In this document: piece by piece, positions 49,501 through 63,700 of the stretch
How the letters are laid out: every line of letters starts with the position of its first letter
Numbering within the stretch: position 1 is the first letter of the stretch
NCBI RefSeq assembly: GCF_047511655.1
Contig: NC_133394.1
Span: 60,792,501-60,856,500, forward strand
DNA: 64,000 bases
Reading direction: 5' to 3'
Origin: Castor canadensis
Lineage: Eukaryota > Chordata > Mammalia > Rodentia > Castoridae
The notes under the pieces: generated by a model
Seen by the model: only the letters and a program-made list of their open reading frames with translations
What the model was told of the DNA's origin: nothing
Databases searched by the model: none
Program-made: the position numbers and the translations under genes

Positions 49501-51311
49501 ACGGAAACCCGAGGGTCCTAAGTGCATTGGACGAGGATGGCTTTTGCTGTGTTCCACCTCGGAGACCATCTGAGGCCAGGGGTCACGAATCCACCCTGAA
49601 GTCAGTGGACATAATCGCTGAGCGGGTAAATCTCGTGCCCAGCACCCTGTGAGACAGGTCTCCTTAAATCTCCTGGTGCTGTCTTTAATGCGCTTATCCC
49701 TCTTGGATGCCTGGGAATACGTTGCCCAGCTCAATTTTGACAGGAGAGAAACCTCCTTTTGAATGTGGCAGACTCCGTATTACGGACACACATCCCTGAC
49801 CTCTTGACTCTGTGACAAATACATGCTTCCTTTTGGAAGCACCTTTCCAGGAAACAGTACACACAGGTCCCACAACCCTCACTCTTTAAGGCCGCTGCAA
49901 TGAGGTTTTGCAGCTAAATATTTAGGTAAGCAATCGCTGTTGTAGCCCGATGAGAGGAAAGTTGTAAAAGAACGTCATGTCACCACGAAGGACTTCCCCT
50001 CATAGTTCTTCACTATCACCTGTTCCCTGAAGCATCAAGGCCCTACATTCCTGAAAGGGAGAACGGTGCGGGGAAGCAGAATATGACAACCAAGTCTGCA
50101 CCTATCTCAAACACTGCTTGTGCCACACTAATCAACACGTGTCCTTTAGGCAGTGTGCCCATCCTACACGTATTTTCACCCGAAGCCTTCAAGAGGTGAG
50201 GAGAGAAGAAAGAAGATAGGTTCTGAAAAGCGGCAGGATGTTCCTGTGTCAGGATGGAAAAAGATTTCCTTTTCCAGCATGCAAGCCTGAAGGTTGAATT
50301 GCATACAATTTGTAGGCCCGGTTTTGTTATGGGCAAAATTGCCGCAGTTATTCTCAACGTTTCTAAGTGTGAAAACTAAGATGCTTTGGCCCTTCCCGCA
50401 ACCTGTACGGACTCCAGCTCCTTGAGGGTTCTGAGGGAGATCGGTTACCATTATCAAGTCTGATATCGTCCAAACTACACCTGGAGACTTAGAAGAGGCC
50501 TTTCCCTGTGTGTGACATTGGATGTCAGAGCCCAGGAAGTAAGTCAATGGGGGCAGAGAAAGGGTAGGTTTTGGCCACAGAAATAGGAGCTGAGGATACC
50601 AGGGAAATACAAAGAAACCCCCACACTTAACCTGCCTCCATGCACGTCGCTTCGCAGTTCCCGAAGCTCAAGCCAGGGTCATGCAAAATTGAATGCATAC
50701 GTTTCACATAACGCTCCTGTTTCTAGACTATCAAGCGAACAACAGCGGTTTAACGAGAAACACCCCTCAAGGCCAATGCGCCCAAAGTGAACACCCAGTG
50801 ACGGACAGTGCCAGAAGTCCAGAGGGCGAATCCTGGCAGCCCCGGAGAAGAAAGCTACGAGGCCCTGAGGGTGAAGCTGAGGGGCAGAGTGCAGTATCAA
50901 CTGAAGAAGGAGCTGTAAGTACATGGAGAAAGGAAGTTTTCGGTGTGGCCGAGCATGAACTAAACGAAGGATAGAAGGCCAAGGTGAAGTGGCACTGAGT
51001 AGAGACTCGGACCCCTGACATATCTCTTTCTACAGGACCTCCGTGATCAGCGTGTCAGAGTGTGCTCTTTCACCACATTTCAGGGAAAGCACAGCGTGGG
51101 GAAGACAGGGGTGGCCTGATCTTTGGAAACTTTACCCTAAGGAGACTTGCAGATAGGTAGGAGCACACAAAGTATGGATTGAAAGGCTCTGAGCATACGG
51201 AGAAGACAGCATGCATTTCCCTACGGCAAAGGGAAAAAAATATTCTCCTAGAAGGGATGTGGACCTTCTTGAGATGTGAGTGTTGAGTGCTACTCTGATT
51301 CTGGGTGCGTG
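46588..51311. repeat. Macrosatellite unit 9 (near-identical to unit 8)
   Basis: Half B starts at 48960. Candidate exons: A 46711-46878, B 49085-49252. It carries every diagnostic change of unit 8, and I noticed no difference between them by eye. That suggests a very recent one-unit duplication. Confidence 0.95.
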
Positions 51312-54300
51312 TGTTGGGATTCGGCCCACACCCCAGGTGCCCGCTGCATGCAGAACAGCTGCGTCATGATTTTCTTCACGGGAACGGAGGTATGATCTGA
51401 GACGGGTCATTTGAAGGAATGCTCTACGGCGTACCTATGGGTGAGGGTCCTGGCAGAGCGACTGGCTGGTCCAGCTCATCAAGGGACACCTCTTGTTCCC
51501 GGACAGGATCGCAGAAGTTGAGTGTGGATGCGGACCCTGGTGAGTCCCGTGCATCGGGCACGTCCACGTGGATCATTGGAGTGGCTCGTGGACTGCCTTC
51601 ACCTAGGAGGAGGAAAATTGAAATACACATTCGGCCCGATGGGGAGCGGTGTGATCCATCCTAACTCCCTGTGCCTCGTGTGCAGAGGCTGCTGACAGCA
51701 TGGTTCTCCCGGAGCTTCAGGAAGGCCAAAGGCCACGCCCCAGATGGAGCCTCTGGAGAAGGACCTGGGGACGACCCGCTGAGAACAGGTGGGAAAAAGC
51801 AGGGATTCCACCAAGACAGAGAAAAGGCTAACTTCAATACTTGGATGCCTGGATGGAGATCAAAGATCTCTCGGAGCACTGGACAAGGACGGCTGTGCCT
51901 GACTTCCACCTGGACGCTATCTGGGGCCCTCTGATATCTACCCTCCCGTCAGTGGACATAATCGCCTGGATGATTCTTGCGCAGCGCACGTTCCAGGACA
52001 GGTCTTTTTCAGGTACAGTGCTGCGTGCACTGATGTACTCCACCCTCGTGGGTGCCTGCAAATATTGCGGCTGGCCTATCTTCCAAAGCAAAAGGAATCC
52101 CTTTTGAATGTGGTACACGTCACACGATGGAGACAGATCCTCGACCTCTGGATCCTGTGACAAATACATGCTTCCTCCTGGAATCTCTCCAGGGAAAATA
52201 CACACGGCCCGTCAACCAGATTCCCTTGGCTTGCTGCCGTGAGGGGCTTCAGCTAAGTAGGTAAGTAAGGAATCGCCTTGGGGTACCAAGAAGGGTTACG
52301 TTTTCTTAAAATATATGTAGCAACCAAGGGTCCTGCACTCACATTTCTTCACTATCACCTCTGCCGCGAGTGTCAAGGCCCCACGGATCTGAAGGCAACT
52401 GGCGTGGAGGCAAGCGGACTACGAAAATGAAAATCTGCAAATAACTCACACAGGCTCGTGCCACACTTTAAAGCAGGTCCTAAACGCAAGGTGCCATTCG
52501 TACATGGATTTCCACCATCAGCCATCCAAAAGGTGAGGAAAGAAGAAAGCAGACAGCTTCTCAACACCTTGAAGAGGTCACTCGGTCAGCATGGAAAATG
52601 GTTGCATTTTCCACCATGTAAACTGAGGTGCAATTGCGCACAGTCCTGTGGACCTGATTCTGTGACGGGTCAAAATGCGGCAGGTGTTCCCAATGTTTCT
52701 CAGGGTGAAAATTAAGAAGCTCTTAAGCTCCGACCAGGTGTACGCGCTGGGACGCAAGAGGATCCTGGTTGAGGATAGCTAACGTCACGTGGGGCAATCT
52801 GTAAACCAAACGTGGAGACTTATCTGATCCTTTTCCGATACACGTGAATGACGGGAGAGGCCAGGGTGTCCCTGGGACCAGGCGCGGTGTACGCTTTTGC
52901 CTCGGAAGGATGAGGTGAGGAGACCGCGAAATGCACAGATACACAGCATTAAAATGCCTCATTCAATGTGGGTTCGCGTTGCCAAAGTCCAAAGCAGGGT
53001 GATTACAAATCAAAGACATGCTTTTAACTTAACGCTTAGGGATGAAGACTGTCAACTTAACAAGAGCAGTTCACTTAGAAACGCCCCTCAAGAGCCAACA
53101 ATTCAAAATTAACAGCAGAGGTCGGACAGAGAGAGAACTGCACAGGGAGCAATCCTGGCACGGGAGAGGAAACAATGGCAAGATTAAAGCTACAAGTCCG
53201 GGAGGGAGGGTGAACATGCCTTGCAGCGTGCAGGCTCAATTCCAGAAGGAGGTGTGAAATGGAGGGAGAAAGAAAGCTTCCGGTGGCGCCGGGTATGAAC
53301 TGAAAGAAGGTTCGCAGGTCAAGCTTACTTTGGAATGAGAATAGATTACATCCCATGCCACACCTCTTCAGTCAAGACCCACGTGGTAAATGCGTCTCAG
53401 TCATGCATACGTGTCATCCCTTCCTGCTCCGTCCCTAGATTCCCAGGGGATGCCACAATGGAGAAGAGTGGGGAGAGGTGAAATTAGGAAACCTTACCCT
53501 ACGGTGACATGCAGACAGATAGACTGGTGTACACAAAACGACATAGTGATGGACACTGGGCATACAAAGAAGACAACACCTACTTTCCTAGAGGAGTTCA
53601 AACAAAGAAAACAGCTTCCCCTAGAACGGTTTTGAGCCTTCTCAAGGCATAAGAGTTTGATTCTTAGCCTGATTCTGGGAGAGGGCTGGGATTCGGCCTA
53701 GGCCACAAATGCCTGCTGCATGCAGAGTAGCTGTGTGATGATTTTCCTGGTAGGAATAGAGGCGTGATCTGAGGCGGGTGTTTGGGGGGGGCATGTTGTA
53801 GTGCTTGCCTGCGGGTGGAGGTCCTGGCGGAGTAATCGAAAGGTCCGGCTCATCGAGGGACCCCTTCGGATCCTGGCTGCAATCGAGGAGACTGGGGGCG
53901 CATACGGTCTCCACTGCGTCCCTTGAATCGGTCACGATCACGTGGGTCATCTCGTTGACACGCGCACTCTCTTCACCTAAGTGGAGAAAAATTTAAATAT
54001 TAGACTCAGCCTGATGGTGAGGGATGTGATCAATCCTAAGTTCCTCTGCCTGGGTGCACAGGCTGGTGTCAGCGTGGTTCTCTTCCAAGGGCCGGAGGTC
54101 CAAAGGCCATTTCCCAGCATTGAGCCTCGCCAGAAGTTCCTGGGGAGGACTGGCTGGGACAGGGACGAGAAATCAGGCAGTCAGTAAACACAGAGAGGAA
54201 AATCATAAACATTTCAACACCTGGACGGAAACCCGAGGGTCCTAAGTGCATTGGACGAGGATGGCTTTTGCTGTGTTCCACCTCGGAGACCATCTGAGGC

Positions 54301-56035
54301 CAGGGGTCACGAATCCACCCTGAAGTCAGTGGACATAATCGCTGAGCGGGTAAATCTCGTGCCCAGCACCCTGTGAGACAGGTCTCCTTAAATCTCCTGG
54401 TGCTGTCTTTAATGCGCTTATCCCTCTTGGATGCCTGGGAATACGTTGCCCAGCTCAATTTTGACAGGAGAGAAACCTCCTTTTGAATGTGGCAGACTCC
54501 GTATTACGGACACACATCCCTGACCTCTTGACTCTGTGACAAATACATGCTTCCTTTTGGAAGCACCTTTCCAGGAAACAGTACACACAGGTCCCACAAC
54601 CCTCACTCTTTAAGGCCGCTGCAATGAGGTTTTGCAGCTAAATATTTAGGTAAGCAATCGCTGTTGTAGCCCGATGAGAGGAAAGTTGTAAAAGAACGTC
54701 ATGTCACCACCAAGGACTTCCCCTCATAGTTCTTCACTATCACCTGTTCCCTGAAGCATCAAGGCCCTACATTCCTGAAAGGGAGAACGGTGCGGGGAAG
54801 CAGAATATGACAACCAAGTCTGCACCTATCTCAAACACTGCTTGTGCCACACTAATCAACACGTGTCCTTTAGGCAGTGTGCCCATCCTACACGTATTTT
54901 CACCCGAAGCCTTCAAGAGGTGAGGAGAGAAGAAAGAAGATAGGTTCTGAAAAGCGGCAGGATGTTCCTGTGTCAGGATGGAAAAAGATTTCCTTTTCCA
55001 GCATGCAAGCCTGAAGGTTGAATTGCATACAATTTGTAGGCCCGGTTTTGTTATGGGCAAAATTGCCGCAGTTATTCTCAACGTTTCTAAGTGTGAAAAC
55101 TAAGATGCTTTGGCCCTTCCCGCAACCTGTACGGACTCCAGCTCCTTGAGGGTTCTGAGGGAGATCGGTTACCATTATCAAGTCTGATATCGTCCAAACT
55201 ACACCTGGAGACTTAGAAGAGGCCTTTCCCTGTGTGTGACATTGGATGTCAGAGCCCAGGAAGTAAGTCAATGGGGGCAGAGAAAGGGTAGGTTTTGGCC
55301 ACAGAAATAGGAGCTGAGGATACCAGGGAAATACAAAGAAACCCCCACACTTAACCTGCCTCCATGCACGTCGCTTCGCAGTTCCCGAAGCTCAAGCCAG
55401 GGTCATGCAAAATTGAATGCATACGTTTCACATAACGCTCCTGTTTCTAGACTATCAAGCGAACAACAGCGGTTTAACGAGAAACACCCCTCAAGGCCAA
55501 TGCGCCCAAAGTGAACACCCAGTGACGGACAGTGCCAGAAGTCCAGAGGGCGAATCCTGGCAGCCCCGGAGAAGAAAGCTACGAGGCCCTGAGGGTGAAG
55601 CTGAGGGGCAGAGTGCAGTATCAACTGAAGAAGGAGCTGTAAGTACATGGAGAAAGGAAGTTTTCGGTGTGGCCGAGCATGAACTAAACGAAGGATAGAA
55701 GGCCAAGGTGAAGTGGCACTGAGTAGAGACTCGGACCCCTGACATATCTCTTTCTACAGGACCTCCGTGATCAGCGTGTCAGAGTGTGCTCTTTCACCAC
55801 ATTTCAGGGAAAGCACAGCGTGGGGAAGACAGGGGTGGCCTGATCTTTGGAAACTTTACCCTAAGGAGACTTGCAGATAGGTAGGAGCACACAAAGTATG
55901 GATTGAAAGGCTCTGAGCATACGGAGAAGACAGCATGCATTTCCCTACGGCAAAGGGAAAAAAATATTCTCCTAGAAGGGATGTGGACCTTCTTGAGATG
56001 TGAGTGTTGAGTGCTACTCTGATTCTGGGTGCGTG
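51312..56035. repeat. Macrosatellite unit 10
   Basis: Half B starts at 53684. Candidate exons: A 51435-51602, B 53809-53976. It has a run of private substitutions within about 52365-52855: CTGCCGCGAG, CATTCGTACATGG, TTGCGCACAG, GGTGTTCCC, AACCAAACGTGG (removes one E-box) and TGACGGGAGAGG. The rest of the unit follows its neighbours. Confidence 0.95.
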
Positions 56036-59000
56036 TGTTGGGATTCGGCCCACACCCCAGGTGCCCGCTGCATGCAGAACAGCTGCGTCATGATTTTCTT
56101 CACGGGAACGGAGGTATGATCTGAGACGGGTCATTTGAAGGAATGCTCTACGGCGTACCTATGGGTGAGGGTCCTGGCAGAGCGACTGGCTGGTCCAGCT
56201 CATCAAGGGACACCTCTTGTTCCCGGACAGGATCGCAGAAGTTGAGTGTGGATGCGGACCCTGGTGAGTCCCGTGCATCGGGCACGTCCACGTGGATCAT
56301 TGGAGTGGCTCGTGGACTGCCTTCACCTAGGAGGAGGAAAATTGAAATACACATTCGGCCCGATGGGGAGCGGTGTGATCCATCCTAACTCCCTGTGCCT
56401 CGTGTGCAGAGGCTGCTGACAGCATGGTTCTCCCGGAGCTTCAGGAAGGCCAAAGGCCACGCCCCAGATGGAGCCTCTGGAGAAGGACCTGGGGACGACC
56501 CGCTGAGAACAGGTGGGAAAAAGCAGGGATTCCACCAAGACAGAGAAAAGGCTAACTTCAATACTTGGATGCCTGGATGGAGATCAAAGATCTCTCGGAG
56601 CACTGGACAAGGACGGCTGTGCCTGACTTCCACCTGGACGCTATCTGGGGCCCTCTGATATCTACCCTCCCGTCAGTGGACATAATCGCCTGGATGATTC
56701 TTGCGCAGCGCACGTTCCAGGACAGGTCTTTTTCAGGTACAGTGCTGCGTGCACTGATGTACTCCACCCTCGTGGGTGCCTGCAAATATTGCGGCTGGCC
56801 TATCTTCCAAAGCAAAAGGAATCCCTTTTGAATGTGGTACACGTCACACGATGGAGACAGATCCTCGACCTCTGGATCCTGTGACAAATACATGCTTCCT
56901 CCTGGAATCTCTCCAGGGAAAATACACACGGCCCGTCAACCAGATTCCCTTGGCTTGCTGCCGTGAGGGGCTTCAGCTAAGTAGGTAAGTAAGGAATCGC
57001 CTTGGGGTACCAAGAAGGGTTACGTTTTCTTAAAATATATGTAGCAACCAAGGGTCCTGCACTCACATTTCTTCACTATCACCTCTGCCCCGAGTGTCAA
57101 GGCCCCACGGATCTGAAGGCAACTGGCGTGGAGGCAAGCGGACTACGAAAATGAAAATCTGCAAATAACTCACACAGGCTCGTGCCACACTTTAAAGCAG
57201 GTCCTAAACGCAAGGTGCCATTCCTACATGGATTTCCACCATCAGCCATCCAAAAGGTGAGGAAAGAAGAAAGCAGACAGCTTCTCAACACCTTGAAGAG
57301 GTCACTCGGTCAGCATGGAAAATGGTTGCATTTTCCACCATGTAAACTGAGGTGCAATTGCGTACAGTCCTGTGGACCTGATTCTGTGACGGGTCAAAAT
57401 GCGGCAGGTATTCCCAATGTTTCTCAGGGTGAAAATTAAGAAGCTCTTAAGCTCCGACCAGGTGTACGCGCTGGGACGCAAGAGGATCCTGGTTGAGGAT
57501 AGCTAACGTCACGTGGGGCAATCTGTAAACCACACGTGGAGACTTATCTGATCCTTTTCCGATACACGTGAATGACAGGAGAGGCCAGGGCGTCCCTGGG
57601 ACCAGGCGCGGTGTACGCTTTTGCCTCGGAAGGATGAGGTGAGGAGACCGCGAAATGCACAGATACACAGCATTAAAATGCCTCATTCAATGTGGGTTCG
57701 CGTTGCCAAAGTCCAAAGCAGGGTGATTACAAATCAAAGACATGCTTTTAACTTAACGCTTAGGGATGAAGACTGTCAACTTAACAAGAGCAGTTCACTT
57801 AGAAACGCCCCTCAAGAGCCAACAATTCAAAATTAACAGCAGAGGTCGGACAGAGAGAGAACTGCACAGGGAGCAATCCTGGCACGGGAGAGGAAACAAT
57901 GGCAAGATCAAAGCTACAAGTCCGGGAGGGAGGGTGAACATGCCTTGCAGCGTGCAGGCTCAATTCCAGAAGGAGGTGTGAAATGGAGGGAGAAAGAAAG
58001 CTTCCGGTGGCGCCGGGTATGAACTGAAAGAAGGTTCGCAGGTCAAGCTTACTTTGGAATGAGAATAGATTACATCCCATGCCACACCTCTTCAGTCAAG
58101 ACCCACGTGGTAAATGCGTCTCAGTCATGCATACGTGTCATCCCTTCCTGCTCCGTCCCTAGATTCCCAGGGGATGCCACAATGGAGAAGAGTGGGGAGA
58201 GGTGAAATTAGGAAACCTTACCCTACGGTGACATGCAGACAGATAGACTGGTGTACACAAAACGACATAGTGATGGACACTGGGCATACAAAGAATACAA
58301 CACCTACTTTCCTAGAGGAGTTCAAACAAAGAAAACAGATTCCCCTAGAACGATTTTGAGCCTTCTCAAGGCATAAGAGTTTGATTCTTAGCCTGATTCT
58401 GGGAGAGGGCTGGGATTCGGCCTAGGCCACAAATGCCTGCTGCATGCAGAGTAGCTGTGTCATGATTTTCCTGGTAGGAATAGAGGCGTGATCTGAGGCG
58501 GGTGTTTGGGGGGGGCATGTTGTAGTGCTTGCCTGCGGGTGGAGGTCCTGGCGGAGTAATCGAAAGGTCCGGCTCATCGAGGGACCCCTTCGGATCCTGG
58601 CTGCAATCGAGGAGACTGGGGGCGCATACGGTCTCCACTGCGTCCCTTGAATCGGTCACGATCACGTGGGTCATCTCGTTGACACGCGCACTCTCTTCAC
58701 CTAAGTGGAGAAAAATTTAAATATTAGACTCAGCCTGATGGTGAGGGATGTGATCAATCCTAAGTTCCTCTGCCTGGGTGCACAGGCTGGTGTCAGCGTG
58801 GTTCTCTTCCAAGGGCCGGAGGTCCAAAGGCCATTTCCCAGGATTGAGCCTCGCCAGAAGTTCCTGGGGAGGACTGGCTGGGACAGGGACGAGAAATCAG
58901 GCAGTCAGTAAACACAGAGAGGAAAATCATAAACATTTCAACACCTGGACGGAAACCCGAGGGTCCTAAGTGCATTGGACGAGGATGGCTTTTGCTGTGT

Positions 59001-60759
59001 TCCACCTCGGAGACCATCTGAGGCCAGGGGTCACGAATCCACCCTGAAGTCAGTGGACATAATCGCTGAGCGGGTAAATCTCGTGCCCAGCACCCTGTGA
59101 GACAGGTCTCCTTAAATCTCCTGGTGCTGTCTTTAATGCGCTTATCCCTCTTGGATGCCTGGGAATACGTTGCCCAGCTCAATTTTGACGGGAGAGAAAC
59201 CTCCTTTTGAATGTGGCAGACTCCGTATTATGGACACACATCCCTGACCTCTTGACTCTGTGACAAATACATGCTTCCTTTTGGAAGCACCTTTCCAGGA
59301 AACAGTACACACAGGTCCCACAACCCTCACTCTTTAAGGCCGCTGCAATGAGGTTTTGCAGCTAAATATTTAGGTAAGCAATCGCTGTTGTAGCCCGATG
59401 AGAGGAAAGTTGTAAAAGAACGTCATGTCACCACGAAGGACTTCCCCTCATAGTTCTTCACTATCACCTGTTCCCTGAAGCATCAAGGCCCTACATTCCT
59501 GAAAGGGAGAACGGTGCGGGGAAGCAGAATATGACAACCAAGTCTGCACCTATCTCAAACACTGCTTGTGCCACACTAATCAACACGTGTCCTTTAGGCA
59601 GTGTGCCCATCCTACACGTATTTTCACCCGAAGCCTTCAAGAGGTGAGGAGAGAAGAAAGAAGATAGGTTCTGAAAAGCGGCAGGATGTTCCTGTGTCAG
59701 GATGGAAAAAGATTTCCTTTTCCAGCATGCAAGCCTGAAGGTTGAATTGCATACAATTTGTAGGCCCGGTTTTGTTATGGGCAAAATTGCCGCAGTTATT
59801 CTCAACGTTTCTAAGTGTGAAAACTAAGATGCTTTGGCCCTTCCCGCAACCTGTACGGACTCCAGCTCCTTGAGGGTTCTGAGGGAGATCGGTTACCATT
59901 ATCAAGTCTGATATCGTCCAAACTACACCTGGAGACTTAGAAGAGGCCTTTCCCTGTGTGTGACATTGGATGTCAGAGCCCAGGAAGTAAGTCAATGGGG
60001 GCAGAGAAAGGGTAGGTTTTGGCCACAGAAATAGGAGCTGAGGATACCAGGGAAATACAAAGAAACCCCCACACTTAACCTGCCTCCATGCACGTCGCTT
60101 CGCAGTTCCCGAAGCTCAAGCCAGGGTCATGCAAAATTGAATGCATACGTTTCACATAACGCTCCTGTTTCTAGACTATCAAGCGAACAACAGCGGTTTA
60201 ACGAGAAACACCCCTCAAGGCCAATGCGCCCAAAGTGAACACCCAGTGACGGACAGTGCCAGAAGTCCAGAGGGCGAATCCTGGCAGCCCCGGAGAAGAA
60301 AGCTACGAGGCCCTGAGGGTGAAGCTGAGGGGCAGAGTGCAGTATCAACTGAAGAAGGAGCTGTAAGTACATGGAGAAAGGAAGTTTTCGGTGTGGCCGA
60401 GCATGAACTAAACGAAGGATAGAAGGCCAAGGTGAAGTGGCACTGAGTAGAGACTCGGACCCCTGACATATCTCTTTCTACAGGACCTCCGTGATCAGCG
60501 TGTCAGAGTGTGCTCTTTCACCACATTTCAGGGAAAGCACAGCGTGGGGAAGACAGGGGTGGCCTGATCTTTGGAAACTTTACCCTAAGGAGACTTGCAG
60601 ATAGGTAGGAGCACACAAACTATGGATTGAAAGGCTCTGAGCATACGGAGAAGACAGCATGCATTTCCCTACGGCAAAGGGAAAAAAATATTCTCCTAGA
60701 AGGGATGTGGACCTTCTTGAGATGTGAGTGTTGAGTGCTACTCTGATTCTGGGTGCGTG
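56036..60759. repeat. Macrosatellite unit 11 (mosaic)
   Basis: Half B starts at 58408. Candidate exons: A 56159-56326, B 58533-58700. The left part is second-type (ACCTATGGGTG, GCAACCAAGG, GTGCCATTCC near 57226). From about 57590 onward it follows unit 6 (GGGCGTCCCTGG, GATCAAAGC near 57905, AACGATTTTGAG near 58348). The exchange point lies between 57230 and 57590. Confidence 0.95.
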
Positions 60760-63700
60760 TGTTGGGATTCGGCCCACACCCCAGGTGCCCGCTGCATGCA
60801 GAACAGCTGCGTCATGATTTTCTTCACGGGAACGGAGGTATGATCTGAGACGGGTCATTTGAAGGAATGCTCTACGGCGTACCTATGGGTGAGGGTCCTG
60901 GCAGAGCGACTGGCTGGTCCAGCTCATCAAGGGACACCTCTTGTTCCCGGACAGGATCGCAGAAGTTGAGTGTGGATGCGGACCCTGGTGAGTCCCGTGC
61001 ATCGGGCACGTCCACGTGGATCATTGGAGTGGCTCGTGGACTGCCTTCATGTAGGAGGAGGAAAATTGAAATACACATTCGGCCCGATGGGGAGCGGTGT
61101 GATCCATCCTAACTCCCTGTGCCTCGTGTGCAGAGGCTGCTGACAGCATGGTTCTCCCGGAGCTTCAGGAAGGCCAAAGGCCACGCCCCAGATGGAGCCT
61201 CTGGAGAAGGACCTGGGGACGACCCGCTGAGAACAGGTGGGAAAAAGCAGGGATTCCACCAAGACAGAGAAAAGGCTAACTTCAATACTTGGATGCCTGG
61301 ATGGAGATCAAAGATCTCTCGGAGCACTGGACAAGGACGGCTGTGCCTGACTTCCACCTGGACGCTATCTGGGGCCCTCTGATATCTACCCTCCCGTCAG
61401 AGGACATAATCGCCTGGATGATTCTTGCGCAGCGCACGTTCCAGGACAGGTCTTTTTCAGGTACAGTGCTGCGTGCACTGATGTACTCCACCCTCGTGGG
61501 TGCCTGCAAATATTGCGGCTGGCCTATCTTCCAAAGCAAAAGGAATCCCTTTTGAATGTGGTACACGTCACACGATGGAGACAGATCCTCGACCTCTGGA
61601 TCCTGTGACAAATACATGCTTCCTCCTGGAATCTCTCCAGGGAAAATACACACGGCCCGTCAACCAGATTCCCTTGGCTTGCTGCCGTGAGGGGCTTCAG
61701 CTAAGTAGGTAAGTAAGGAATCGCCTTGGGGTACCAAGAAGGGTTACGTTTTCTTAAAATATATGTAGCAACCAAGGGTCCTGCACTCACATTTCTTCAC
61801 TATCATCTCTGCCCCGAGTGTCAAGGCCCCACGGATCTGAAGGCAACTGGCGTGGAGGCAAGCGGACTACGAAAATGAAAATCTGCAAATAACTCACACA
61901 GGCTCGTGCCACACTTTAAAGCAGGTCCTAAACGCAAGGTGCCATTCCTACATGGATTTCCACCATCAGCCATCCAAAAGGTGAGGAAAGAAGAAAGCAG
62001 ACAGCTTCTCAACACCTTGAAGAGGTCACTCGGTCAGCATGGAAAATGGTTGCATTTTCCACCATGTAAACTGAGGTGCAATTGCGTACAGTCCTGTGGA
62101 CCTGATTCTGTGACGGGTCAAAATGCGGCAGGTATTCCCAATGTTTCTCAGGGTGAAAATTAAGAAGCTCTTAAGCTCCGACCAGGTGTACGCGCTGGGA
62201 CGCAAGAGGATCCTGGTTGAGGATAGCTAACGTCACGTGGGGCAATCTGTAAACCACACGTGGAGACTTATCTGATCCTTTTCCGATACACGTGAATGAC
62301 AGGAGAGGCCAGGGTGTCCCTGGGACCAGGCGCGGTGTACGCTTTTGCCTCGGAAGGATGAGGTGAGGAGACCGCGAAATGCACAGATACACAGCATTAA
62401 AATGCCTCATTCAATGTGGGTTCGCGTTGCCAAAGTCCAAAGCAGGGTGATTACAAATCAAAGACATGCTTTTAACTTAACGCTTAGGGATGAAGACTGT
62501 CAACTTAACAAGAGCAGTTCACTTAGAAACGCCCCTCAAGAGCCAACAATTCAAAATTAACAGCAGAGGTCGGACAGAGAGAGAACTGCACAGGGAGCAA
62601 TCCTGGCACGGGAGAGGAAACAATGGCAAGATTAAAGCTACAAGTCCGGGAGGGAGGGTGAACATGCCTTGCAGCGTGCAGGCTCAATTCCAGAAGGAGG
62701 TGTGAAATGGAGGGAGAAAGAAAGCTTCCGGTGGCGCCGGGTATGAACTGAAAGAAGGTTCGCAGGTCAAGCTTACTTTGGAATGAGAATAGATTACATC
62801 CCATGCCACACCTCTTCAGTCAAGACCCACGTGGTAAATGCGTCTCAGTCATGCATACGTGTCATCCCTTCCTGCTCCGTCCCTAGATTCCCAGGGGATG
62901 CCACAATGGAGAAGAGTGGGGAGAGGTGAAATTAGGAAACCTTACCCTACGGTGACATGCAGACAGATAGACTGGTGTACACAAAACGACATAGTGATGG
63001 ACACTGGGCATACAAAGAAGACAACACCTACTTTCCTAGAGGAGTTCAAACAAAGAAAACAGCTTCCCCTAGAACGGTTTTGAGCCTTCTCAAGGCATAA
63101 GAGTTTGATTCTTAGCCTGATTCTGGGAGAGGGCTGGGATTCGGCCTAGGCCACAAATGCCTGCTGCATGCAGAGTAGCTGTGTCATGATTTTCCTGGTA
63201 GGAATAGAGGCGTGATCTGAGGCGGGTGTTTGGGGGGGGCATGTTGTAGTGCTTGCCTGCGGGTGGAGGTCCTGGCGGAGTAATCGAAAGGTCCGGCTCA
63301 TCGAGGGACCCCTTCGGATCCTGGCTGCAATCGAGGAGACTGGGGGCGCATACGGTCTCCACTGCGTCCCTTGAATCGGTCACGATCACGTGGGTCATCT
63401 CGTTGACACGCGCACTCTCTTCACCTAAGTGGAGAAAAATTTAAATATTAGACTCAGCCTGATGGTGAGGGATGTGATCAATCCTAAGTTCCTCTGCCTG
63501 GGTGCACAGGCTGGTGTCAGCGTGGTTCTCTTCCAAGGGCCGGAGGTCCAAAGGCCATTTCCCAGCATTGAGCCTCGCCAGAAGTTCCTGGGGAGGACTG
63601 GCTGGGACAGGGACGAGAAATCAGGCAGTCAGTAAACACAGAGAGGAAAATCATAAACATTTCAACACCTGGACGGAAACCCGAGGGTCCTAAGTGCATT

